Below are positions 37,501 to 48,206 of a stretch of 64,000 bases of DNA, piece by piece. Below the pieces are notes generated by a model. The model worked only from the letters and a program-made list of their open reading frames with translations, had not been told where the DNA came from and made no database searches. A program made the translations under genes and the position numbers. The stretch covers positions 4,769,494 to 4,833,493 of the forward strand of contig OZ024891.1 in the NCBI GenBank assembly GCA_964017195.1. Direction: 5' to 3'. Numbering within the stretch: the first letter of the stretch is position 1; every line of letters starts with the position of its first letter. This stretch comes from Siderastrea radians. Its lineage: Eukaryota; Cnidaria; Anthozoa; Scleractinia; Rhizangiidae.

Positions 37501-39891
37501 ATTTCCAAAGCTCCGACACCCTCTTTGGATAATTAAAAGGGGCATATTCTTCGGCACTTGGCGGATTTTCCGGCTTGTTTTCCCGCACTTTCCTGACTTC
37601 GCTTTCAAGTCTCTCAATATCGTGATCTTTCTGTTCCAACATGGCTTTAAGGTCTTGATTTTCTTGACTCAGATTCTCCTTTAGTCCTTCATCAACTCTG
37701 AAACTATCGGTTGTTTTGTCAAGTTCGTTACACATTTCCACCTGAACTCCTTTACTTTCTCGTTTGACTAGCTTTAGCTCAGCTGTGCTAACTTTACGCT
37801 TAACGTGGCCGCTGACCGTCACCTCCATCGACAATCTTCTTCGACGCGGAATTTCATCTCGCGCTGTTTCAACTTTGTGAACTTCATCTCCAACCTGAAC
37901 ACCTTTATCGACTCCGCCGTATGTGGGAATGACTTTATTAGGTTGCGTTAGACTGTTCCTTTTAACGGCATGAAGCTCTTCCTTCAACGTTTCAACCTTG
38001 TGTTCCAGAACTGGTTGAGAGCTAGGAGTAAAGTTTAGTTCAATTCTATGCGCTCGATCTCTCACTTTGCCATCAAATTGCACTGTTTCCTCTCGATCCC
38101 GTCCGTTTTCGTTCTTGACTGTCTCCAGTTCTTCTTTAAGACTCGCAGTTTGTTTCTGCGCTTCTCTTAAACTTTCCTCTCTCGCTGAAATCCGCTTTTC
38201 CTTTTCCACGAGTTCTTTTTCCATTTTCTGATTTTCCAGGCTTCTGCTCTCCAGAAGACTCTCGAGATTGGAGAGACTCGTGCGAGATTCAATCAGCTGA
38301 TCTGAGAGCGTCAATTTCTCCTCAAGCATGTCCGCCATCTTGCGTTTCATTGATAAAATTTCTAGATCTCTTGGCGATATGGGGCTGGTGGAATCTTCGC
38401 TTTTTCTTTCCATGCTGTGTATCGCACTTTGAAGATCCAACTTTTCAACTTGTGATTCTCTTCGCGCCAAACTGATACTTTCAACTTTTGCGTCTGCTGT
38501 GGAGAATTTCGTAATAGATCGTAGCTTTTCTTCATCTTCCCTCTTTGAAATCTGAGCCAACCGAAGTTCGTCGGACAAATCTTTAAGCTCTACTTCAAGC
38601 GCTTCAAGCTGCGTTCCCACTTTGTCTTGCAATCGCTTAGAAGCCTCGACGTGTGAAGACTCTATCCTATCCAAACTTTTAATCTGGTGTTTAGCTTCTT
38701 GCATCAACTTTGACTTTTGTAAGCTTTCTTCGTTCTCGCGACCCAACCGAGTCTTCAGTCCCTCGGTGACGATTCTTTCCGTGGCTGTGGTGAGCTTCTC
38801 AATTGGAAGATTTTTTTCTGGGTTTTTATTGTGTCTTCCAGTAAGCGCGCTTTCCACGTCCCTTCGTAAGCTTTCTTTTTCCTCATCAGACAATATGTAA
38901 GATGATTTCCTCATTTTTCTCGGAGAAATCAATCCATATTTCTTGAACTGTAAATCTTCCTCGCTCTCAGGTTGCATCAAGTTTTCCAGAGCCTCCTTTT
39001 GTATCTGAAACTTCTTTGTGGTGACACTGTGCTCTAGTATTTCGTTTTGCAATTGTTGAAGGAAATAGCGAAGCCTCGTGCACTTGTCCACACTCGTCTG
39101 CAGTTGGTGGGCATACTTCCGAACGGCTTCCGATCTCTGCACCCGAAGCTCTCCGACTTTCGTCTCCTGAACCCGAAGCTTGTTTCGTAACTCGTGAAGC
39201 TCATTGTGAAGTCGCTTGTTTGACTCGTTCATCATCTTCACTTGACGTTCCAGAATTTTGTTCTCCGTTTCCAGTGAAGTTGTTTTCGATCGCAGTTTTC
39301 TCATTTCCTCGTTGTACTTTTCGTTCTCTTTTCTTTTATCTACTAGCTCTTCATCCAGGAGATTTATTTCATGGCGTAGATTTTCAATAGTTGTGTCCTT
39401 CGCAGACGATAATCTTTTCTCGTTTTGAAGACCATCGTTCAGTTTCTTGATAATATCTTGAGCTTCTTTCAAGTCGCTCACCGTTCTTATTGGAGACTCA
39501 GCTTGTACTAAAGACATTTTGACTTTAACACGAGATCCCGACTCAATTGTTCTGCGATAAGAAACTCTTTTGCTGCCGTCAATTTCTTTCAGATCTCTCT
39601 CCCTTCTTGTCCAACTTCTGCTTTTGTGTTCGGTCTTTTGTACTATGAAATCCGCCTCTCCACTCCGCCTCGACTCTTGTTGTTCTGTGGTCTCAAATCG
39701 TATTCTCAATTCCCTTCCAAGTTTTGAAAAGCTAGGAATAAGTGTTTTGGATGTCGAAGAGCTTCTGCTTCGTAAACGGATACTCTTTTCCGCTTTGTAG
39801 CAGGAAGGCAGGTGTTCTTCAGACCAAGACTTACGAATTGCCTGCCCAGGTGATACGGGCAGCACGCATAATGTATGATGATGGGTCATAT
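25507..39891 (-). CDS. Giant coiled-coil protein, 4,072 residues, two large exons
   Basis: Two coding exons: 39889 (ATG) down to 34582, and 32417 down to the stop at 25507. The first ends in phase 1 at GCTG|GTAAGT. The second starts after a T-rich TTTGCAG and supplies the two missing bases. Together they have 12,219 nt, exactly 4,073 codons. A TTTTTTACAG acceptor at 39892 points to an upstream, perhaps noncoding, exon. The N-terminal 130 residues are basic and Ser/Arg-rich. Nearly all the rest is heptad coiled coil rich in E, K, L and Q, with 17 exact 28-residue repeats at residues about 960-1435. Ser/Pro linkers interrupt it, including a stretch near residues 1990-2075, and SPRK/SPRD/SPRE motifs recur. 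The C-terminus is basic and ends in KPGYTMY. I do not recognise the family. A cytoskeletal, centrosomal or Golgi scaffold is only an inference from architecture. Confidence 0.88.
33985..34440 (-). repeat. Tandem array of the ~100-125 bp monomer, array 2 (inverted)
   Basis: Four monomers lie in the intron of the coiled-coil gene in the orientation opposite to array 1. Their CAGACTCAAAA-like blocks are near 34033, 34138, 34250 and, degraded, 34421. Shared words are AGAACCAC, TTGTACAGC, CACAGGAAAGTACTGCTCA and TTTCATTTGAATGG. Confidence 0.8.
35585..37012 (-). repeat. Seventeen uninterrupted 28-residue coiled-coil repeats (84-bp units)
   Basis: Inside the first large exon of the coiled-coil gene, 17 consecutive units of exactly 28 residues (1,428 nt) follow each other with no insertion. 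A typical unit starts (I/S)E(R/K)YKSEISDLK and continues SLEK(T/E)R(K/Q)E. Units differ at many positions, so this is an old amplification, not a recent satellite. The exact 28 = 4 x 7 period predicts one continuous heptad register. An irregular 18th unit follows at 35584. Confidence 0.92.
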
Positions 39892-40779
39892 CTGTAAAAA
39901 ATAAAACATAAAATATTGAAAATGTTAAAATGTCATTGTATCTCCAAAATTAGCAAGTAACTTCCGTTATGGGATAATTTCCTTCTTGTGTTCTTTGGCG
40001 AGATAATTTAACACCCGCACACTGCCCTTCTACTCTCAGTTGTATGAGTATGCCTCCATAATTTTAGTGCTGGCACGAAATTCTGAGAGTTATGAACAGC
40101 TTGTCCAGTATTTGTCTATTCCGTGTTACCTGAGATTATTCATTCGACGCTTGGATGATTTATAAGTAAAGAGCTTCCTGTCGAAGTTGTTGCGAAAGAA
40201 CCAAAAGCTCCCATCGTTTATGTAGCTTCATACTACATGTAACTTTCTCTTGGATGATTCGAAATACCTAATTGTAAGTTTATTTCATGCAAGCGGATTC
40301 TGGGCGCAGTTATGGGTTCAGTGCTGATGGCCTAAATTTCCGAATCGATGTGTTATTCGGACAGTTAAGTTTGATCTTCCGATTGACCGAAAAGAAATCT
40401 AGTGTTTAATTCAGTGTGACACCACCCTGGGGGTATTTGTCTACTAGAATGTGTCGCCGAGTTCTTTAATTAGAAACGTCGGGACAGACTTATCACACGA
40501 TGCTTTATAAACCTTACAACCCGGTGATCGTTGAAGAAAGAAATGATCTTACAAAGCATAATTGGACATGAACAGTTTAACCTTAGAGTAAGCGGCAGAG
40601 TTCTGTTTTCGCACATACAAATCCTGAGTGGGCGCAATTGCCTCACCGCTCGCTTTTGTGAGTTGCCCATTGACGAATAACAAGGTTCGATGGCTAACAA
40701 AATTGAAGGAATGTTACACTGAACGAAGGGACACGAAGGTGCTTATAACTGATATTTCACCTTCCTTAATCGGTGTCTA

Positions 40780-40935
40780 CTTCGATTCCTGTGGTGTGGT
40801 TTCAAGTTTTGAGTCTGAGCATAGGATCATCGACTGTTAGCACTGAAATGTATAATTCATGTACACTAAACAGGGAGGTTCTATCTTTTGAGTTTAGTTA
40901 TTTCGTTGTACAGGATGGTTCTAAGTTCTGAGTCT
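40780..40935 (+). repeat. Degraded copies of the ~100-125 bp monomer, array 3
   Basis: GGTTTCAAGTTTTGAGTCTG, GGAGGTTCTATCTTTTGAGT and GTACAGGATGGTTCTAAG with TCTGAGTCTGCG are partial monomers in the orientation of arrays 1 and 4. They lie upstream of the coiled-coil gene. Confidence 0.6.
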
Positions 40936-42337
40936 GCGATCGGGAATCGAATGGAAGCCGAGCAGCATTCCTACGCGGGTGATGCGTTACCCGTTACACA
41001 TGCGTCATGATCTCTCAAAGTTCTCCAAGTGAGAAAATTTAGACCTTTGGAACTCTTAGGGCCTAATGACTTCAGCAGTAAGACACAGCACAAATTAATC
41101 TGCGATCTAAAAGTTCCACGGTGACTGTTAGCTTCCTCGTGGAGGTGTGAAATCCTTTATGGTTTATGTTCTCTAACAAGAACACAATTATTACTAATGA
41201 CTCAAGTCTGTGGAATTTGCAATTCAAAGTTCAGTTTTTAGAAGGCGCAGTTTGCTTCCGAAATCGACATAAAAGCGGAATACGGGAGTCTTCAACCTCG
41301 ACAATTTGTCAGCACATAGATAAATCACCCTAAATTGCGAGGCGTTGCTTATAAGTGGTTCGCACTTCAGAATAAACGTATTTTAATGTGTTTGAACATC
41401 ATATAATTTGGACTTAAACACTCGTGCAGGTATTAAAATTCATGCTTTCTGTGCAGTTCTCGTGGTTTATTGATATTCTTCAAGCAAATTTACCTCGTAG
41501 AATCCCTTGATCTGTTTGTAAGATTAATACTTGAGAGCTAAATCACCATGGATGCCGAAATAATGACCACGTATCTTGACAACAAAGTGTTGGCGTCCTT
41601 TTAAATGTCACGTGTTTGAAGTGCCTCAGGAGCTCAATGAGGAAATAATTTTACCGCTTTGTTTCCTAACACTTGTTCACAAATCTTGAATCAAGAAGCT
41701 TGATGATTAAGACTTCACTTTCCATTTTGCCTATAAAATTTCGTTTTGCAGCCGACAGTAAAGACTGTTTGCTTGCAATTCTACTTTAATCCACTCACAG
41801 TACTTAATCAATAATCCTCAAACAACAACACGAGTTGCGTTGTTCTTTGGGGCTTTATACTGACATGAATGCAAGTAACTTCAGTTACTCAATTTTGTCT
41901 TTAGCCAATACTCAAAACGTACCCAGTGCATCAAGAATTCTTAAGATAGCTATGTTTAGATTAAGATATACAACATGATGAATGATTTTCGCACCGTTAA
42001 GTTAGGAACAAAGCATGTTAATGGTTTTGTTTACCTAATTTCCATCGAAGACTCGTGCTTTTGTGTTAAGTAGTTGTCGCCAGAGACGTCAAGTTAAATG
42101 TTGAATTTACTCAAAACCGGAGAGGGGAGTTCAGAACAAATGTGAACGCTTCTCGAAAGCTATTTTTGAAACGCTTTTTGTGTTAAGGATCGCCTTTTTT
42201 TTTATCAAAGACATGCTGCGAATCACGCTGTTTAATGTTTTGAAAGCTACATAAAACCTAAGGACGCAATGGTAAAAGCTGTTTGGTGTTTTAACAAACT
42301 ACTTCATACGAGCAAACAGAACTGACTTGTCACTTAC

Positions 42338-42351
42338 ATTAAATCCGCCAT
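42338..42351 (-). promoter_or_regulatory. Candidate first exon end/promoter mark upstream of the coiled-coil gene
   Basis: The minus strand has CACAAGATGGCGGATTTAAT followed directly by a strong donor, GTAAGTGAC. AAGATGGCGG is a YY1-type element often found at metazoan start sites. If spliced to 39891 its ATG opens a short frame that overlaps the main ATG out of phase, so it would be 5' leader rather than N-terminus. It could equally be chance. Confidence 0.25.
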
Positions 42352-42962
42352 CTTGTGTTGAGCAAGCTGCTACCAAAGTGCTTCAAATAGTCTGACTCAG
42401 GCACACGTACTATTCAACGCTCGAGTTTATTTGACGCGAACAAACTGAACCACTTCAAAGAGGTTGCCAGAGATGAATTCCACAAAACCACTGTGCATAA
42501 ACTATGAGGTTATTATGCCAATTAATTTCCATAGTCAATTACCCGTGTTAACAAAAACCTTTCAGCCAGTACGACTGGTTTTGTGTCAATGAGATGTCTG
42601 GTTAACAATCAAACTCAACAAAGGATTGGTTACATTGCGAAGAAGTAGGCATAAAATTGCCATGTTTGAGTGCATTGAAAGCCTTTTATTGAAGATAACA
42701 CAGTTGAAGTTGTTTGAAGCACGTGTTAGGTCAATTTCGCGCGTTATCTCTTCGCTTGGCGGGAACTTGACAGACGATTCTACCAGTTAGATTTATGGAC
42801 TTGAAGCTTCTTACCGCCAATCTGGTCGAAACTGAAGATTCGATAATTGTGAAATTGACTTTCTTTCGAACAGCTGATTATGAAAATCTTTGCTCCTAAG
42901 TATCGCCAGGAGTCTCTATTTTAAAACCGTTATCACGAACAATTATCAAGAAGTGTTATCAG

Positions 42963-43208
42963 TTAGTTTACAAACGTGAAAGTATCACACAAATTTAAAA
43001 ATTTACAATGCTTCACTTCCTTTTCAAGTAGTTGCATTGCTCCAAGTTGCCTAGCGATCATGACATTATTGAGTCTTCTTATCTCACGAAACAAATTGAT
43101 TTCCTCACTTAATAAAGTGTTCTTTGCATCGCCAAACGCGTAATCAGAAATACAACACAACAAACATGTGAAACAATAAACGGAGACGAAGCAATCTGGT
43201 AATTGCAC
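42963..43208 (-). CDS. Possible small secreted or membrane protein, 81 residues
   Basis: MQLPDCFVSVYCFTCLLCC looks like a hydrophobic, Cys-rich signal sequence and is followed by a 40-residue charged helix with Leu spacing, then a stop at 42963. A CCAAT box (CAACCAATCAGAACGCAC on the plus strand at about 43258) lies 50 bases before the ATG as read on the minus strand. No homologue is recognised and no splice partners were found. It may be chance. Confidence 0.25.
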   Translation of the reverse strand: MQLPDCFVSVYCFTCLLCCISDYAFGDAKNTLLSEEINLFREIRRLNNVMIARQLGAMQLLEKEVKHCKFLNLCDTFTFVN

Positions 43209-43717
43209 AACCTTGGTCAGGGTTCAGTTCACTTAGCGTTCGTTGTTAACTGAACAACAACCAATCAGAACGCACCTCGACAATACGCATTGTTACACGG
43301 CAAGAAAATTTAGCGGATGGCAAATGAATATCATGAAAAAGATTGATTAATACGCGGCTGCACATTTTATTATCTGAGACGCTACATCTAGAGCTCTGTA
43401 TATGAGTTAAAAAACTTTCCTACATAACGTCAATTACTGTATTTTTGTGAGGGATTGGAGCAGAATAACCAAATCAACTTCAAATGGTCCACAAATTTGT
43501 TATCACGACTACTGATACTCAGAGACGTCACTGTTTCGGAGATGAATAAAAGCGGTAAACTTCAGAAAGAGAAAGGAAACTTGTCGGCCGTAGTGGGTTC
43601 CTGTTTCCAGCAAAACCTTGAGTTTTGTCATTTCACGTTGTAGCTGTGCAGAAAGTGGCAAGAAATCTTAAGTGCTTCAAGACGTATAACGCAGACCGGC
43701 TAAGCCCCGGAGCCATT

Positions 43718-44122
43718 AAAGGGACTCTGTCAGGGGATTTTTGCGTTTTTGGGTGAAAAATGTGCTGACAGAAATTTTTAAAAATTAAATACGTTTTTCT
43801 AGCGCACGGAATACTCCTAGAACGTCAGGAGAGGGAAATCGGATGATTAACTATGCTCAAAGGCAGGACAAACCATAGTCAGTTTCTGGTGATTTTTCCA
43901 ACAAACAAAGGAAAAACTTGGAAACATTAGCGGCTATTGTTTTCAAGTTGCAATCCATTTCCACCCTGCATTTCCCCGATCTTCAGCCAGAAACACTTAT
44001 TTATAGTCTCAGAGAGCTGGTAGAGTAATTTCAATTGAAACTGAACCAGTATTTTTGGGTTTTACTGTGATTAGAAAATGACTTTTTCAAAGTACGCTAA
44101 AAATTGGTGACAGTGTCCCTTT
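43718..44122. mobile_element. 405-bp MITE with AAAGGGAC ends
   Basis: Terminal inverted repeats AAAGGGACTCTGTCA (43718) and TGACAGTGTCCCTTT (ending 44122) match at 14 of 15 positions. CATT flanks both ends (43714-43717 and 44123-44126), consistent with a 4-bp target duplication. The interior has no coding sequence. Confidence 0.75.
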
Positions 44123-44126
44123 CATT

Positions 44127-47123
44127 TGCTTGTTAAACCTTTTAATCTGTGAAGTTCTCGTTGCCGACGACGACGTGGTTGTTCAAAGAAACTGCCGTTT
44201 ATTGGAGGGACAACTTGTCCAGTTAACGCTTCGTTGTTTGTTTGTCTGTGTTTCTTTTACGGCTCTGCAAGGATTATCCAGAAATGCTAAAACTGTTAAG
44301 TTTCAGTTGTTAGCCTAAGGATCTTGCTTACCGCCAATATCCAGCTTAAACAAGACTGAAGAATGAACAACAAAACAGGCGACCTGTATGTGACGGGAAT
44401 AACCGAAAAAAAGGAAATCAAAGTTTGTGCAGAGGTACTGTTGCGAAGCCAGTACCAACTAATTTACTACTACATGCCGGTGATTGAAATTCCACGATCA
44501 AGACCCAATAAGTAGCCTACAGATAACATTCTAGAGGAACAAAATAACATATGTACAGTGCTTGCGCTGCGTATATGACCAATTAACCCATTAAACAGAG
44601 TAACTCTACCAGATATGTTAAGCCTTGAACGATAACACATAACCGGCAGTTTCTGTTTCTTTCTGACTTCCAATGTAGCACAGTAATTAGTTAGGTGGAA
44701 CCGTCACTAGAAGCGTAAATTAGCTAAACCTTAAGACAAATGAACATTAATATATGAAATTCATATATTCATATAAACCTTGAAATTCATATAAACCTCA
44801 AGACAGCCTCATCAGTATGGTCTTTTTTTTCCTCAGTCGTCTTGTACTTTCGTGAGAAATCATTTCCTCACTTGCATCTTCAGGTAGTGAATAATCAAAC
44901 AGAAACTTGAATATAGAGATTGCTTTTTAGCCAGGTGTTCTTGAAAAGGAGACTTTTTGTCTGCTGGCTATCAGGGGGAAAACACCCACAGTCCTGAACT
45001 GACGTCAAATAAATCATTTTTTGTCTCCATTCCAACATTTAATGGAATCGATTCCAATTGTACTCAACAATATTTATCTTCTTATTGACAAAATAAAAAT
45101 GTCCTTGAAACCGAAAATATTGGGTTAAATGCGGCAGTTATATCTGATAAGATAAGAAATCTCTTTGCGATAAAAAATTAGTGATAAGTTTCCTAAGTAT
45201 GTTGCAGGGCTTGTTGTATTCAACTGAATTGTCAAAATATTGCGATGTTTTTGTGTTCGCCTTGAAAGGATTATTATTTTGAAAAGAGCATACGCGATGA
45301 TAGCAATTAGACATAAGAGTTTTCTTGAAGTTGATTCGTCGATTTTTGACAAATATTGACTGTACCGCCAGTCATTTAACACATATTTAAATTTTCTAAA
45401 GCCTCTAAAGTAAGGGCAGTCCTGCCAGGAAACTTAACAAAGAGATCGCTGAAGATATTATTATGAAAAAATCTTTACTATACACGAGCCATTTTGCAAA
45501 CTGTTACTTTAGTTCATGTACAAGTATTCAACCTAGCCTCTTATTTTAGAATATTCTCTTAACCTTACGTGTCTTAAAGTAACAACTCTTGGATACAGAC
45601 TAACATTAAGCGCATAATTAATTGGTGTTTTTTCTTGAAGAAACCACAAAATTTTAGACTAAACACAAGCTGATTTATTTTGGATCAATTCATGTCACGA
45701 ATGACCTAATTCTGCATTATGAGTCTCTCTGGCGCGCTAGAGGAAAGCCTTTCTTAGTTTATTCAGTACAGTCTGTATTACTCTTAATATTTTAATATTA
45801 AATATTTACAACTAAATTAAATCTACCGGCGAAAATATGGCAAAGACAAATCATTATCGCCAGGTAACAATGATATTTGTTTGTGGCATTTTCCATGAAG
45901 GCAACAACGCAAGACATAGTAAAACTTGTCGAGCGAAAAATCTGGATCCCAACTAAGTCAGACAATTAAATATTTAGCCTGATTGGGTATTTATTCTATG
46001 TATTTGTCAGTCCGTTAGTTTACTAACACGCACTTGAACTGAAAGTGTAATTTTTGGCGTATACTTACCGAAATGCGTTCTATTGACTTCATTTAAGGAA
46101 AATCGCTGACGATGGTTTGATGGTAATGCGAGAATTGAGGAAGTTTCACTGGGGTCCTCACGAAACCACTAAAATAGAAACCATCAAACAATGTTATACT
46201 TCCGGGGAGAACACACAATCACTGACAATTGCGCTGGAACTCTTAAATGCCTTGATTAACATATTCGTGCAACGTGTTATTTTTCTTTCTCTTACAACCA
46301 CTCAATGGGGTCTCTGCAATCGCAAAACACGACTCAACGCTTGTGCTTTGAATAACACATTTTTAAAGCTATAATAAGCAATTTCAAACAAAAGGGAGGA
46401 AGAGATGGATTAAAAGTTGATAAGAAATAAAGTAAATATTGCTTTTTTAACGCCAACCAGATATTTTCCTTTGAAATAATTAATATTGCGCGTGCTAATA
46501 AATTTTAAGCTACTTTAGGCTGTCTATACAAATATTGTCTCCGAAAAATTTTATTGCAGTGAGGCAACGATGCTATAGGAACTTTTCGTAATGTAATGTA
46601 ATCTGTAAATAATGGTTTCAAAGGCCGACACAGAGCCAAAACCGTCCCCCGAAAAAGAAAAAAAGAAAAATGCATCGATGCATGGACTAGTGTTGATGGC
46701 TCCCCTCGCATCGCGTGTCCTCGAAATTTCGCGCGCGCGCGTGTGTGTATTTCGCCCGCCCCACTAGCGATCGCCAAAATTAGAGACTACTCGCACTCTA
46801 CAACAGAAATCGTGTTAATAACAATTTAGTTGAAAAGTAAGTCTATTTATAATGTCCACAAATCTTTTTCAGGATTTCTTGAAAATGATTAAGGCTCGCA
46901 GTGTTACAGTCAGCCTTACTTAATGATGAAACTTTAAATTTTTGACCTGGAAGCTTTCTACTGTTTTAGGTCACGTACCTAAGGACTTGTCACAAAAATT
47001 TCTCTCGCAAAAATTTTACCACGGCCAATTTTGCACGAATTTCGCAAATTGTAACACCGCGAAAGTAAAGGTCGTCAGAGTATTGTCAACCATAATGCTT
47101 CAGTCAATTCCAACAGTGTCCAT
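44127..47123. other. Intergenic DNA without a supported gene
   Basis: AT-rich sequence with open frames no longer than about 90 codons and no recognisable domain. A short ATATATGAAATTCATATAT palindrome recurs at 44752 and a GCGCGCGCGCGTGTGTG dinucleotide run is at 46731. Confidence 0.4.
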
Positions 47124-47530
47124 CCCCCCCGCGGGCATTAGTGGGGCATTGTCCGTCCCGGGGGCCGGGCATTAGTCTACCCCAGGGCATTTGACGGTCT
47201 TGTGATTTTCACGTCACAGCGCGGTTACTTCTTTTCAGTGATAAGTTCATCGGGCAAGGACAATAAATTTGTGATTAATTTTGTCTAACGAGGACAAAAT
47301 GAGACGGTAGTTCCACAGAATGAATGAACACTGAAGCAATACAGAGAAATAAGACTTATTTGAGACTTAGTTTGGCCTGATTTAGCTTCGGTTAGAATGA
47401 AGAGGAGCCCGAAAACTAAGAAATCAACTTATTTTTTACCTGTACCGCGGGGCATTTGACCAGCTCTTTTGTCCCGCTGTGGGGCATTTGCCGGTTAATT
47501 TAAAAAAAATCCTAATGCCCGGGGGTCAGC
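47124..47530. mobile_element. GC-ended repeat element with GGGCATTAG ends
   Basis: CCCCCCGCGGGCATTAG on the left and CTAATGCCCGGGGGTC on the right are imperfect inverted repeats. Near each end further GGGGCATT(T/A)G words recur (six to seven in total), so the ends are built of subrepeats. The AT-rich interior has no open frame of note. Exact ends and target duplication are unclear. Confidence 0.5.
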
Positions 47531-48206
47531 CCGGTGCATAAGTCTCATGTGGAAACTATTTTGATGCTTTCTTTTAAGCTTACTGTGTTTTCCTTTATAA
47601 TGGCCGTTAACCTGGGATGGATTATCCGTCAAGACAAGATTCAGATGATTTGAGATAATCTTATTGCCTGTCTGGTTGAAAAATGGGAAAAAAACTCATG
47701 GCTGTAGACTTTTTGTTCAATAATTGTTCGTTTTCTTAGCGCTTAATCTTCAATGCTATTTGTAGAGTTAAATACTTAATCCGAATGGTCGAAGATTTTC
47801 AAAGGGCAGCTTCCTGCGTGAGAATTGTCATCTTAATCCAATTAAGAACCCGATGGCGTCAGTTTACTAAATCTATCAGAATCCTCCGACTTTTTTCTTG
47901 AAAGGAATTCTGGTGGTTGCAGTAAAATTACACCATTTGTGGTTTTCCAGGGTGACTCATGAGGTCTTACAAGTACTGACAATTGGCTTGAATATAAAAA
48001 GAAACATGTATTCCACGGCTCATAATTATATCTAAATACTATTCACTAACTAAAGCTGGGGAAAAATCCGTGTTTGGTTTGTCTCTATAAAACAGAGAGG
48101 TATAATCGGTATGCAAAACCAGAAATCTAATGGAAATAGACAAGATATAACATGCCAATGTTCCATATCTCTTTCCACGTTTCAAGTGCTACAAGGAATA
48201 TTTGTG

